A DNA stretch of 64,000 nt from Klebsiella quasivariicola (GTDB lineage: Bacteria > Pseudomonadota > Gammaproteobacteria > Enterobacterales > Enterobacteriaceae): the NCBI RefSeq assembly GCF_002269255.1, contig NZ_CP022823.1, positions 2,604,001-2,668,000 on the forward strand. The letters run 5' to 3'. The position numbers were made by a program, and so were the translations under genes. Of this stretch, positions 1 through 8,175 are shown piece by piece (the stretch's first letter is position 1; every line of letters begins with the position of its first letter). The notes beneath the pieces are model-generated. The model did not search any database and was not told where the DNA came from. It saw only the letters and a list, made by a program, of their open reading frames with translations.

Positions 1-1035
1 GGGACCTTATCCACTTCCTACAGTGAGCCGTTTACCACCGCTCGCCAGTTCGCCAGCCTCGACCATTTAAGCCAGGGACGGGCGGGATGGAATGTCGTCA
101 CTTCCCCGCTGGAGGGGTCGGCGAAAAACTTCTCCCGCGCCCAACATCCGGATCATGCGCTGCGCTATCGCATTGCCGATGAGTATCTGCAGGTGGTGAA
201 AGGCTTATGGGATTCGTGGGAAGAAGACGCCTTTGTGCGCAATAAAGAGACTGGCCAGTTCTTTGATAAAAATAAACTGCATACGCTCGATCACCACGGC
301 GATTTCTTTAAAGTTGCCGGGCCGCTGAATATTGCCCGCACGCCGCAGGGCCGACCGATTATTTTCCAGGCCGGCGCGTCGGACGACGGCAAAAAATTAG
401 CCGCACGCCACGCCGATGCCATTTTTACCCATCAGGACTCGCTGGCCGAGGCGCAGGCATTTTATCGGGATGTCAAAAGCCAACTCGCCGCATATCAGCG
501 CACCCCGGATCAACTGCATATCTTCCAGGGCGTCAGCGTCATCGTCGGGGATGACGCCGAGGATGCGGAACGTCAGTACCAGACTACCGCGGCGCTGGTT
601 TCCATCGAGGATGCGCTGAATTATCTCGGGCGCTATTTCGAACACCACGATTTCTCGCAGTACCCGCTCGACGAACCTTTCCCGGATATTGGCGACCTGG
701 GACAGAACAGCTTCCGCAGCACCACCGACGAGATTAAACGCCACGCCCGCGAGCGGGGATTAACCCTGCGCCAGGTGGCTCTGGAGGCAGCGAGCCCACG
801 TCCGCGCTTTACCGGCACCGCCAGCGATGTCGCCGATGGCCTGCAATTGTGGTTCGAACAGCATGCGGCGGACGGTTTCATTATTCAGGGCGGCACGCCG
901 GAAACCTTCCCGCGTTTTGTGGATGAGGTGGTTCCGCTGCTTCAGGCGCGTGGACTGTTCCGTCGCGACTATCCGGGCACCACCCTGCGGGAAAGTCTGG
1001 GTCTGGCGCTACCCGCTAATCAATTCCAAAAATAA
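1..1035 (+). CDS. LLM-class flavin-dependent monooxygenase (NtaA/SnaA/YxeK-like), 5' end outside window
   Basis: The reading frame is open from base 1, so the N-terminus lies outside the window and 344 C-terminal residues are present. Motifs such as SQGRAGWNVVTS near the start and the FIIQGGTPETFPRFVDEVVP stretch near the end are typical of the bacterial-luciferase-like NtaA/SnaA/DszA monooxygenases, which use FMNH2 and O2 to oxidise sulfur or nitrogen compounds. It is followed 17 bases later by a substrate-binding protein and then by GNAT, permease and ATPase genes. This is the gene content of the Bacillus yxe operon for S-modified cysteine salvage. The sulfur-compound role is inferred from context. 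The true substrate cannot be read from sequence. Confidence 0.85.
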   Translation, partial: GTLSTSYSEPFTTARQFASLDHLSQGRAGWNVVTSPLEGSAKNFSRAQHPDHALRYRIADEYLQVVKGLWDSWEEDAFVRNKETGQFFDKNKLHTLDHHGDFFKVAGPLNIARTPQGRPIIFQAGASDDGKKLAARHADAIFTHQDSLAEAQAFYRDVKSQLAAYQRTPDQLHIFQGVSVIVGDDAEDAERQYQTTAALVSIEDALNYLGRYFEHHDFSQYPLDEPFPDIGDLGQNSFRSTTDEIKRHARERGLTLRQVALEAASPRPRFTGTASDVADGLQLWFEQHAADGFIIQGGTPETFPRFVDEVVPLLQARGLFRRDYPGTTLRESLGLALPANQFQK

Positions 1036-1052
1036 TAAAAGAGAATCACGCT

Positions 1053-1985
1053 ATGCAGAAAACAACACTCTTGCTGGCCGTCGCGTTGGCATTTAGCGCC
1101 TCGTCGTGGGCCCAGGACGTCAGGATCAATGGCACCGGGGTGAGCCTGGAGGCCAACAAAACGCCGATTCACACAGCGAAAAATCCGCAGGCCATTGCCC
1201 TGTTGCCGAAAGACCTGCATCTGGCGGTGCCGGGGAAATTCACCGTCGCGGTGGCGGCCCTGAACTCACCGCCGCTGACGGTCTTCGCCGATGACAACAA
1301 AACCCTGCTCGGCAGCGAGACGGATATCGCCCGGCTGGTGGCGGAGAGCCTCGGAATGGAAGTGAACGTGGTTCCCACTTCATGGGAAGACTGGCCGCTG
1401 GGCGTCACCTCCGGCAAATATGATGCCGCAATCAGCAATATTACCGTCACCAAAGAGCGTAAAGAGAAGTTCGATTTCGCCACCTACCGCAAAGACTCGC
1501 TGGGCTTCTACGTCAAAAGCACCAGTCCGCTGAACAAAATTGACAAGGCGGAGGATATCGCCGGGCTGAAGATTATCGTCGGCTCCGGTACTAACCAGGA
1601 GGCGATCCTGCTGGCGTGGAATGCGGAGAACGTCAAAAAGGGGCTGAAGCCGTTTACCCCGGTTTACACCAAGGATGATGCCGCCCAGACGCTGGCTCTG
1701 CAAACCGGACGAGCCGATGCCTTTTTCGGCCCCAACGTGATTGGCGCATGGAAGGCGGCGCTGTCCGGCAAAACCAAACTGGTGGGCAGCGTCGATGGCG
1801 GCTGGCCGAAAGCGGCGCATATCGCGGTGACGCTGAAAAAAGACAGCGGGCTGGTGAATGCCGTCCAGGCGGCGCTGAACGGCGCTATCGCCAGCGGGGA
1901 TTACGCCAAAGTGCTTAACCGCTGGGGTGAAGGAGTGGAAAGCATTCCGCAATCGGAAATCAACCCGCCCGGACTGGGCGACTGA
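1053..1985 (+). CDS. ABC transporter substrate-binding protein, amino-acid type (first of two)
   Basis: This is a 310-residue periplasmic binding protein of the SBP_bac_3 family. It has a clear signal peptide (MQKTTLLLAVALAFSASSWA, cleavage after SWA). The mature part has the usual two-lobe amino-acid-binding pattern, including the SALNSPPL-type lobe 1 entry, the ATYRKDSLGFYVKS hinge and the IVGSGTNQE phosphate-like turn. An AAAAGAGAATC ribosome site precedes the ATG. It is closely paralogous to the second binding protein at the far end of the operon (4202-5095). Both probably deliver related ligands to the permease/ATPase pair between them. The ligand is likely a cysteine derivative or other sulfur amino acid, by analogy with YxeM. 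Confidence 0.85.
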   Translation: MQKTTLLLAVALAFSASSWAQDVRINGTGVSLEANKTPIHTAKNPQAIALLPKDLHLAVPGKFTVAVAALNSPPLTVFADDNKTLLGSETDIARLVAESLGMEVNVVPTSWEDWPLGVTSGKYDAAISNITVTKERKEKFDFATYRKDSLGFYVKSTSPLNKIDKAEDIAGLKIIVGSGTNQEAILLAWNAENVKKGLKPFTPVYTKDDAAQTLALQTGRADAFFGPNVIGAWKAALSGKTKLVGSVDGGWPKAAHIAVTLKKDSGLVNAVQAALNGAIASGDYAKVLNRWGEGVESIPQSEINPPGLGD

Positions 1986-1996
1986 CAGGAGGCGCG

Positions 1997-2506
1997 ATGA
2001 GCGAAGCATTCCGCGATATTTCTCCGGACGCCCCGGAGCTACAGCCGATTATTAGCGGGCTGTTTGCCGAATACGCCGCCCGCTACGGCGACTATTTTTC
2101 CCGCGATGCGGAAGTGGAGTTGAGTGAGTGGTATGTGCCGCCGCAGGGGCTGTTTATCGTCCTTGAGCGGGAGGGCGAAATTATCGCCACCGGCGCTTAT
2201 AAGCCGAAAGATCGCCACACCGCGGAGATCAAACGTATCTGGACGCACCGCGACCTGCGCCAGCAGGGGCTGGCGGCGAAGGTGGTTCAGGAGCTGGAGC
2301 GGCGGGCGGTGCTGGCCGGGTACAGCCATATCTACCTGACCACCGGCTTCCGCCAGCCGGAGGCGGTAAAGCTCTATCTCAGCCAGGGGTATGAGGCGCA
2401 GTTTGACCTCACGCGCGACCCGGAAGAGTACAGTCAGCCGCCCTACGATGGCCGGTTGCGGTTCACTAAAGCGCTGGCGGTGAGCGCCTTCAGTCACAGC
2501 GCCTGA
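1997..2506 (+). CDS. GNAT family N-acetyltransferase (YxeL-like role)
   Basis: This 169-residue protein has the GNAT core. A central strand with IKRIWTHRDLRQQGLA supplies the acetyl-CoA pyrophosphate loop (R/Q-x-x-G-x-A type), followed by the helix VVQELERRAVLAGY and the C-terminal LYLSQGYE motif. It lies 11 bases after the first binding-protein gene and 6 before the permease, inside one operon. In the Bacillus yxe pathway an acetyltransferase of this kind N-acetylates S-(2-succino)cysteine before the monooxygenase attacks it. The same division of labour is inferred here, and the substrate is unproven. Confidence 0.85.
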   Translation: MSEAFRDISPDAPELQPIISGLFAEYAARYGDYFSRDAEVELSEWYVPPQGLFIVLEREGEIIATGAYKPKDRHTAEIKRIWTHRDLRQQGLAAKVVQELERRAVLAGYSHIYLTTGFRQPEAVKLYLSQGYEAQFDLTRDPEEYSQPPYDGRLRFTKALAVSAFSHSA

Positions 2507-2512
2507 GGAGGC

Positions 2513-3442
2513 ATGATGCATTCATCTGAAACAATCAAAGTGGTGCCGGCGCGCTATCCGCTGCGGGTAGTCGGGGCGCTGGTCGCCCTGCTGGTGCTGG
2601 CGGTGGTGATCCAGTCGGTGGCCTTTAACCCGCGCTGGGAGTGGGGCGTCTTCGCCCGCTGGTTCTTTGACCCGGTGATCCTCGAGGGGCTGGGACAAAC
2701 CCTGCTTCTGACCCTGCTCGGCACGGTGCTGAGCGTGATCTTCGGCGGCCTGCTGGCGCTGGCCCGCTTATCCTCATCGTGGCTGCTCAGCAGCCTCGCC
2801 TGGAGCTATATCTGGCTGTTTCGCTCGCTGCCGCTGATTGTGGTGCTGATCATTCTCTATAACTTTTCCTACCTCTACGACACCCTGTCGCTGGGGATCC
2901 CGTTTACCGGCGTCACCTGGGCCAGCTATCAGACCATTAACGTGCTGGGGCAATTCTCCACGGCGGTGGTGGGCCTGACGCTGGTGCAGAGCGCCTATAC
3001 CGCGGAGATCATTCGCGGCGGCTTTTTGGGGGTCGACCATGGGCAGTATGAAGCCGCCGCCGCGCTGGGGCTGCCCGCCTGGCGACGTACGCTGCGCATT
3101 ATTCTGCCGCAGGCGTTGCGCACCATTCTGCCCTCCGGCTTCAATGAGATCATCAGTCTGGCCAAGGGAACGGCGATGGTGTACGTCCTGGCGATGCCGG
3201 AACTGTTCTACACCATCCAGATGATCTACAACCGTACCCAGGAGGTGATCCCGCTGTTGATGGTCGGCGCCGCCTGGTATCTGGCGATCACCAGCGTCCT
3301 CTCCGCCATTCAGTATCTGGTGGAACGCGCCCTGGCGCGCAGCGAGCGTCGCTCGGCGGTAAACAGCGCCCGCAGCAGCCGTCTGAATCAACCCGCACGT
3401 CAACCACAGCCGCAGGAGGCCGTTCATGCCCAGCTCTCATAA
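2513..3442 (+). CDS. amino-acid ABC transporter permease (HisM/GlnP type)
   Basis: This 309-residue inner-membrane permease has a hydrophobic N-terminal segment (about residues 18-40). The conserved permease core follows, from VILEGLGQTLLLTLLGTVLS, with the EAA loop EAAAALGLPAWRRTLRIILP that docks on the ATPase. A GAGGAG ribosome site precedes tandem ATGs at 2513 and 2516. The C-terminus runs 17 bases into the ATPase gene, which indicates translational coupling. It is the only permease of the cluster, so it probably works as a homodimer. Confidence 0.9.
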   Translation: MMHSSETIKVVPARYPLRVVGALVALLVLAVVIQSVAFNPRWEWGVFARWFFDPVILEGLGQTLLLTLLGTVLSVIFGGLLALARLSSSWLLSSLAWSYIWLFRSLPLIVVLIILYNFSYLYDTLSLGIPFTGVTWASYQTINVLGQFSTAVVGLTLVQSAYTAEIIRGGFLGVDHGQYEAAAALGLPAWRRTLRIILPQALRTILPSGFNEIISLAKGTAMVYVLAMPELFYTIQMIYNRTQEVIPLLMVGAAWYLAITSVLSAIQYLVERALARSERRSAVNSARSSRLNQPARQPQPQEAVHAQLS

Positions 3443-4205
3443 TGGCCATATCTCTATCACCGGGGTCAGCAAATACTATGGCCGCCACAAGGCGCTGGAC
3501 GATGTGTCGCTGGAGATCCCCCCGGGCACGGTGACGGTGATCCTCGGCCCTTCCGGCTCGGGCAAGTCCACGCTGCTGCGCACCATAAATCACCTCGAAC
3601 GTGTCGATGAGGGATTTATTCAGATTGATGGCGACTATATCGGCTATCGCCGCAAAGGCGACAAGCTGTATGAGATGAAAGAAAAGGAAATTCTTCGCCA
3701 GCGGATCAACGTCGGCTACGTGTTCCAGAACTTTAACCTGTTTCCGCACCTGACGGTGCTGGAGAACCTGATTGAGGCGCCGATCGCCCACAAGCAGGTC
3801 ACGCGCAAAGAAGCCATTGCCCGCGCCTGGGAGCTGCTGGACGTCGTCGGACTGCGCAATAAAGCCGACGCCTGGTCGCGGCATCTCTCCGGCGGGCAGC
3901 AGCAGCGTATCGCCATTGCCCGGGCGCTGGCGCTGGACCCGCGGGTGATCCTGTTTGATGAGCCCACCTCGGCGCTGGATCCCGAGCTGGTGGGCGAGGT
4001 GCTGGATGTTATCAAGAAGCTGGCGCGCTCCGGCACTACCCTGGTGGTGGTGACCCATGAGATTGGCTTTGCCCGCGAGGTGGCCGACCAGGTGGTGTTT
4101 ATGGTCGACGGCAGGATCGTCGAGCAGGGCAGCAGCGACGAGGTGCTCAACCATCCGCAGCATCCGCGTACCCGACAGTTTTTATCCAGGGTGCTGCCGT
4201 CATGA
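3426..4205 (+). CDS. amino-acid ABC transporter ATP-binding protein (GlnQ/HisP type)
   Basis: This 259-residue ATPase has Walker A GPSGSGKST (about residues 40-48), a Q-loop in GYVFQNFNLFPH, the signature LSGGQQQR, Walker B VILFDEPTSALDP and the H-switch in VVVTHEIGFA. These mark it as the polar-amino-acid importer subfamily. It overlaps the permease by 17 bases and the second binding-protein gene by 4 (ATGA). An insert near YIGYRRKGDKLYEMKEKE is longer than in classic GlnQ but is common in the opine/cysteine-derivative branch of this family. Confidence 0.92.
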   Translation: MPSSHNGHISITGVSKYYGRHKALDDVSLEIPPGTVTVILGPSGSGKSTLLRTINHLERVDEGFIQIDGDYIGYRRKGDKLYEMKEKEILRQRINVGYVFQNFNLFPHLTVLENLIEAPIAHKQVTRKEAIARAWELLDVVGLRNKADAWSRHLSGGQQQRIAIARALALDPRVILFDEPTSALDPELVGEVLDVIKKLARSGTTLVVVTHEIGFAREVADQVVFMVDGRIVEQGSSDEVLNHPQHPRTRQFLSRVLPS

Positions 4206-5095
4206 AAAGAGCGCTAATGACCCTTATTCTCAGCGCTTTTGCCATGAGCGTTCACGCGGCGCTGGATCTGCGCGCCAATGAGCAGCCATTGCCGGTCACC
4301 CGTGACCCGCAGGCGATAGCGAAAATCCCGCCGGGCTATCGCTTCGTCGAGCCGGGGACGCTGACGGTGGCGATCTCGGCGCTCAATTCGCCGCCGCTGG
4401 CGCTGCTGGCCAGCGACAACCGCACGCGGATCGGCAGCGACCCGGATATGGCCCGCCTGCTGGCCGGAAGCCTTGGCCTGAAGCTCAGGCTGGTGCCCAC
4501 CGCGTGGGAGGACTGGCCGCTGGGCATCGCCTCCGGCCGCTACGATGTGGCGCTGATCAATATCGCGGTGACCGAGAAGCGCAAAGAGAAGTTCGATTTT
4601 GCGACTTACCGGGTGGACTCCCTGGCCTTCTCGGTGAAATCCACCAGCGACATCGCCGCGATAAACGGACCTGCCGACCTCGCCGGGCGCAAAGTGATCG
4701 TCGGGTCCGGCACCAATCAGGAGCGGATCCTGCTGGGCTGGAACGAGGACAACCGCGCCGCCGGACGGCCGCAGGCCCAGCCGGTCTACCTGACCGATGA
4801 TGCCTCCGGCAACCTCTATATCCAGTCCGGGCGGGCGGATATCTTTTTCGGCCCGCAGTCGGTGGCAGCCTATAAAGCCGCCCTTAACGGCCAGACCCGG
4901 GTGGTGGGCCTGGGGCCGAAAAAAGCGTGGGTGGCGACGACCACTAAAAAAGGCAACGGTCTGGTCTATGCCCTGCAGGCGGCCCTCGACGGGGCGATTG
5001 CCCGCGGTGAATATCAGCAGGTGCTGGCGCGCTGGGGAGAGCAGGGCGAAGCGGTGACGCAGTCGGTGGTCAACCCGCCGGGGATAACCTACTAA
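4202..5095 (+). CDS. ABC transporter substrate-binding protein, amino-acid type (second of two)
   Basis: This 297-residue binding protein has a signal peptide (MKRALMTLILSAFAMSVHA). It is a paralogue of the product at 1053-1985, sharing SALNSPPL, the WEDWPLGI/VTSGKYDA-type segment, KRKEKFDFATYR, IVGSGTNQE and the closing NPPG motif. Its start overlaps the ATPase stop by 4 bases. Having two related binding proteins flanking one permease and ATPase suggests the importer takes two related ligands. The gene ends against a strong hairpin that terminates the opposing transcript. Confidence 0.88.
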   Translation: MKRALMTLILSAFAMSVHAALDLRANEQPLPVTRDPQAIAKIPPGYRFVEPGTLTVAISALNSPPLALLASDNRTRIGSDPDMARLLAGSLGLKLRLVPTAWEDWPLGIASGRYDVALINIAVTEKRKEKFDFATYRVDSLAFSVKSTSDIAAINGPADLAGRKVIVGSGTNQERILLGWNEDNRAAGRPQAQPVYLTDDASGNLYIQSGRADIFFGPQSVAAYKAALNGQTRVVGLGPKKAWVATTTKKGNGLVYALQAALDGAIARGEYQQVLARWGEQGEAVTQSVVNPPGITY

Positions 5096-5134
5096 AAAAC
5101 CGCTGTTTCGCCGGAGTACGATGCGAAACAGCGG
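5094..5134 (-). terminator. rho-independent terminator for the minus-strand MFS gene
   Basis: CCGCTGTTTCGC (5100-5111) pairs perfectly with GCGAAACAGCGG (5123-5134) across an 11-base loop. Read on the minus strand, the 12-bp stem is followed by six T residues (5099-5094). It lies just downstream of the transporter gene that ends at 5161 and abuts the stop codon of the plus-strand gene. Confidence 0.85.
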
Positions 5135-5160
5135 AGGCGAATGCTCGCCAGGGTCATCAA

Positions 5161-6471
5161 TCAAACGGTGCGCGGAGTGAGCGTCAAGCGATCCAGCGGC
5201 CCAACGATGAACAGATAGGAGAACAGGCCCAGCACGCCCATGGACCCGACGTAGAGGATGGCGTAATCAAATGAGTGGGTATTGGCGAGGATCACCCCGA
5301 TGACCAGCGGGGTAATGATGCTCGCCAGGTTGCCGCACATATTGAACACGCCGCCGGCAATACCGAGCATCTCTTTTGGCGAGGTGTCGCTCAGCACGCA
5401 CCAGCCGAGGTTTCCGAAACCTTTGGCAAAGAACGCCAGACTCATGGCGGCGATCACCACCACTTCCGAAGAGGTGTAGTTGGCGACGACAATGATGCAG
5501 GAGAGCAGCATGCCGCAGATCACCGGGAGCTTACGGGCGGTGGTCAGACTGTAGCCGCGTTTCAGCAGCCAGTCCGAAAACACGCCGCCCAGCAGGCCGC
5601 CGATAAAGCCGGCTATCGCCGGGATACTGGCGACAAACCCGACTTTGAGGATTGACATGCCTTTGGCCTGGTAGAGGTAGGTCGGAAACCAGGTGAGGAA
5701 GAACCAGGTAATCGAGGTGACGCAAAACTGGCCGATATAAACCCCGATCATCATGCGATTGACACAGACGCTTTTAATCTGCGCGAGGGTTAATTTTTGC
5801 TGCGTTTTCTGACTACCTAATTCCGGTACGCCGCCGCCTTCACGAATATAATCGAGCTCCTGTTGGTTAATTTTAGGATGATGTGAAGGATCCTTCACTT
5901 TTACCAGCCAGAATATCCCCAGCACCACCCCGATAGCGCCAATATAATAAAAGACATAGTGCCAGCTTAAATTATGCAGAATGATGGTCATCAGCGGCGT
6001 AATAATGCCCAGCGAAATATACTGCGCCGCCTGATAGACCGAGGTGACAAATCCACGCTCTTTATTGGGAAACCACTGGACGCTCAGGCGACTGTTGGCC
6101 GGAAAGGCGGGCGCTTCAATGGTGCCCATCATCAGACGCAGGATCACCAGCACCACCAGCGGGCTGGCAAACAGATAAATAGTGCCCTGGAACATAGTGA
6201 CGACCGACCAGCCAATCAGCGCGCAGCCATAGACCAACCGCGAACCATATTTATCCAGCAACCAGCCGCCGGGGATTTGCATAATGACGTAGGAAATACC
6301 AAACACCGAAAAGGCCAGGCCCATGGCTTCAGGGTCAAAACCTAACTCTTTACTCATAATGGGCGCGACAACGGACAGAGTGGCCCGGTCAGCATAATTA
6401 AATACGGTCGCGAGAAATAAAAAAAGTAATATGCCGTAACGCACGTTGCTGCGTTTTAGTTGCTGTTGCAT
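5161..6471 (-). CDS. MFS sugar-acid transporter (GudP/anion:cation symporter family)
   Basis: This twelve-helix major facilitator of 436 residues closely resembles the galactarate/glucarate/glycerate transporter GudP. Motifs include NYADRATLSV in helix 1, QIPGGWLLDKYGSR in the 2-3 loop and the MMIGVYIGQFCV segment. I chose the ATG at 6471 because AAGAAG lies 9 bases upstream. A longer frame to 6510 adds 13 residues without a ribosome site. It is on the same strand as, and downstream of, the talarate/galactarate dehydratase gene, so it most likely imports that enzyme's hexarate substrate. A REP-like sequence separates the two genes. Confidence 0.85.
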   Translation of the reverse strand: MQQQLKRSNVRYGILLFLFLATVFNYADRATLSVVAPIMSKELGFDPEAMGLAFSVFGISYVIMQIPGGWLLDKYGSRLVYGCALIGWSVVTMFQGTIYLFASPLVVLVILRLMMGTIEAPAFPANSRLSVQWFPNKERGFVTSVYQAAQYISLGIITPLMTIILHNLSWHYVFYYIGAIGVVLGIFWLVKVKDPSHHPKINQQELDYIREGGGVPELGSQKTQQKLTLAQIKSVCVNRMMIGVYIGQFCVTSITWFFLTWFPTYLYQAKGMSILKVGFVASIPAIAGFIGGLLGGVFSDWLLKRGYSLTTARKLPVICGMLLSCIIVVANYTSSEVVVIAAMSLAFFAKGFGNLGWCVLSDTSPKEMLGIAGGVFNMCGNLASIITPLVIGVILANTHSFDYAILYVGSMGVLGLFSYLFIVGPLDRLTLTPRTV

Positions 6472-6559
6472 GTTATTCAACTTCTTTGCAGGGTTGTGAA
6501 GACACGTCATCCTCCATGCCGCCTTGATGCTGGCTGCAGGATTTCGTGTATAGCGAGTA

Positions 6560-6670
6560 CAGCGGGTCAGAGGTTTATCCCCGGTGACGCTGCGCTTACC
6601 GGGGCTACGGGTCCTCAGTGGTCTGCGGACCGGTAGCCCGGATAAGGCGTTGGCGTCATTATCCGGGGAA
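6560..6670. repeat. REP/BIME-like element
   Basis: The stretch between the transporter and dehydratase genes holds CCCCGGTGACGCTGCGCTTACCGGGG and, in opposite sense, GTAGCCCGGATAAGGCG. These are the facing halves of an enterobacterial REP pair. It probably forms a hairpin in the bicistronic message and could set the relative level of the two genes. Confidence 0.65.
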
Positions 6671-6675
6671 CGTGA

Positions 6676-7872
6676 TTACGGGCGTGTTCCGAACTCGCAG
6701 CTCTGCTGGGTCCAGCGGCGCGCCTGCTCGCTGAGGGTGAAGCCCAGACCATGGCGTTCGGAAACCCACATCCGCCCATCGCGCAATTCTAACTGCTCGT
6801 TAAACAGCGGGTTCAGCCACTCGAAGTGCTCCAGCCATGGCTCCAGCGGGTAAGCGGCGGCGAGATGCAGGTGCACCTCCATGGCAAAGTGCGGGGCCAG
6901 CTTGCGACCGTGCTTCGCGGCCAGATCCATTATTTTCAGGAACGGGGAGATCCCGCCGACGCGAGGGGCATCTGGTTGCACGAAGTCGCTGGCGTTGCCG
7001 AGGATCAACTGCTCATGTTCGCGGAAGCTGGTCAGCATCTCGCCGGTGGCAATCGGCGTATCCAGCGCGGCGGCCAGCTGCGCGTGGCCTTCAACGTCAT
7101 AGGCATCCAGCGGCTCCTCAATCCAGATCAGATTGAACGGCTCCATCTTACGTCCCATGCGGATGGCGGTTTCGCGATCCCACTGCTGGTTGGCATCGAC
7201 CATCAGCGGAAAGTCATCGCCCAGCACTTCACGCACCGCCGTCAGACGACGGATATCCTCGGCAGTATTAGGCTGACCGACTTTCAGTTTAATCCCGCCG
7301 ATGCCGTTTTCACGGGAGATAGCCACGTTTTTCAACACCTGATCCAGGGGGGTATGCAGGAAGCCGCCGGAGGTGTTGTAGCACTGCACGGAATCACGAT
7401 GCGAGCCCAGCAGTTTGGCCAGCGGTAGACCAGCGCGCTTGGCTTTCATATCCCACAGGGCAATATCGATAGGGGAGATAGCTTGTACCGCCATTCCGCT
7501 ACGGCCGACGGAAGCCCCGGCCCACAACAGTTTGGTGTAGATCTTGTCGATGTCGTTTGGATCTTCGCCAAGCAGATTATCGGCTATCTCTTTGGCGTGA
7601 GCGTAAATGCCCTGGCCGCCCGCACGTTTCGAGTAGCTAAAGCCGACACCGGTAAATCCATCCCGGGAGTGAATTTCCGCGATGATAATCGCCACTTCGG
7701 TCAGCGGTTTTTGGCGACCGGTCAGCACTTTGGCATCGCTGACGGGGGTGGCCAGCGGCAGAAAAGCCAGCGACAGTTTCACGTGGTCAATGCGGTCACC
7801 GGTTTCAGCGGCGGTTTTGACGCCGAAAGCTTTGGCGTAGGTTACGGACTCGGAATTGGCGCTTGAGGTCAT
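6676..7872 (-). CDS. L-talarate/galactarate dehydratase (enolase superfamily)
   Basis: This 398-residue enolase-superfamily enzyme dehydrates a hexarate to a 2-keto-3-deoxy acid. The catalytic set is complete and falls at the published Salmonella TalrD/GalrD numbers: Lys195 and Lys197 in KLKVGQ, metal ligands Asp226, Glu252 and Glu278 (in VDANQQW, IEEP and TGEM), and His328 in APHFAME. An AGGACACC ribosome site precedes the ATG. The gene is divergent from a LacI-type regulator and followed by a GudP-like transporter, forming a small hexarate-uptake and dehydration module. The downstream aldolase is not in this window. Confidence 0.92.
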   Translation of the reverse strand: MTSSANSESVTYAKAFGVKTAAETGDRIDHVKLSLAFLPLATPVSDAKVLTGRQKPLTEVAIIIAEIHSRDGFTGVGFSYSKRAGGQGIYAHAKEIADNLLGEDPNDIDKIYTKLLWAGASVGRSGMAVQAISPIDIALWDMKAKRAGLPLAKLLGSHRDSVQCYNTSGGFLHTPLDQVLKNVAISRENGIGGIKLKVGQPNTAEDIRRLTAVREVLGDDFPLMVDANQQWDRETAIRMGRKMEPFNLIWIEEPLDAYDVEGHAQLAAALDTPIATGEMLTSFREHEQLILGNASDFVQPDAPRVGGISPFLKIMDLAAKHGRKLAPHFAMEVHLHLAAAYPLEPWLEHFEWLNPLFNEQLELRDGRMWVSERHGLGFTLSEQARRWTQQSCEFGTRP

Positions 7873-7895
7873 AGTGGTGTCCTTTTTGATAACAA

Positions 7896-7913
7896 AATGA
7901 TTGCGCTATCATT
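7896..7913. promoter_or_regulatory. palindromic operator candidate 1 for the LacI-type regulator
   Basis: AATGATTGCGCTATCATT is an 18-bp near-perfect palindrome centred on GCGC, the layout of a LacI/GntR-family operator (compare the GntR-type ATGTTA..CG..TAACAT). It lies 24 bases upstream of the dehydratase start, where binding would block that promoter or its leader. A sister site lies at 8048-8065. Confidence 0.7.
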
Positions 7914-8047
7914 TGTGATAGTGAAATGCTTTGACGCTACGCTAGTGGTTTTAATTTGTACAAACGATCACAATTGGCCGTTATAAAGGCGAAAAATTTG
8001 CTGTGCAGGTCACAATCCAAAACAGTTTGTGAAATGTGACAAGTTAA

Positions 8048-8065
8048 AATGATAGCGATAACATT
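8048..8065. promoter_or_regulatory. palindromic operator candidate 2 for the LacI-type regulator
   Basis: AATGATAGCGATAACATT is an 18-bp inverted repeat with a CG centre and the same half-site (AATGATAGC) as the site at 7896. The two centres are 152 bases apart in the divergent intergenic region, which would allow looping and coordinated control of the dehydratase and of the regulator itself. Confidence 0.7.
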
Positions 8066-8175
8066 ATGGGGCGCAGGTCATTGATTCTGTTAGGGGAGAC
8101 GCGGCGGGCGCTGGCAATTGCGTGGGGCATCATCAATAATGCCCACAGGAAACGACTTAACACAGGGGCTTAGCC

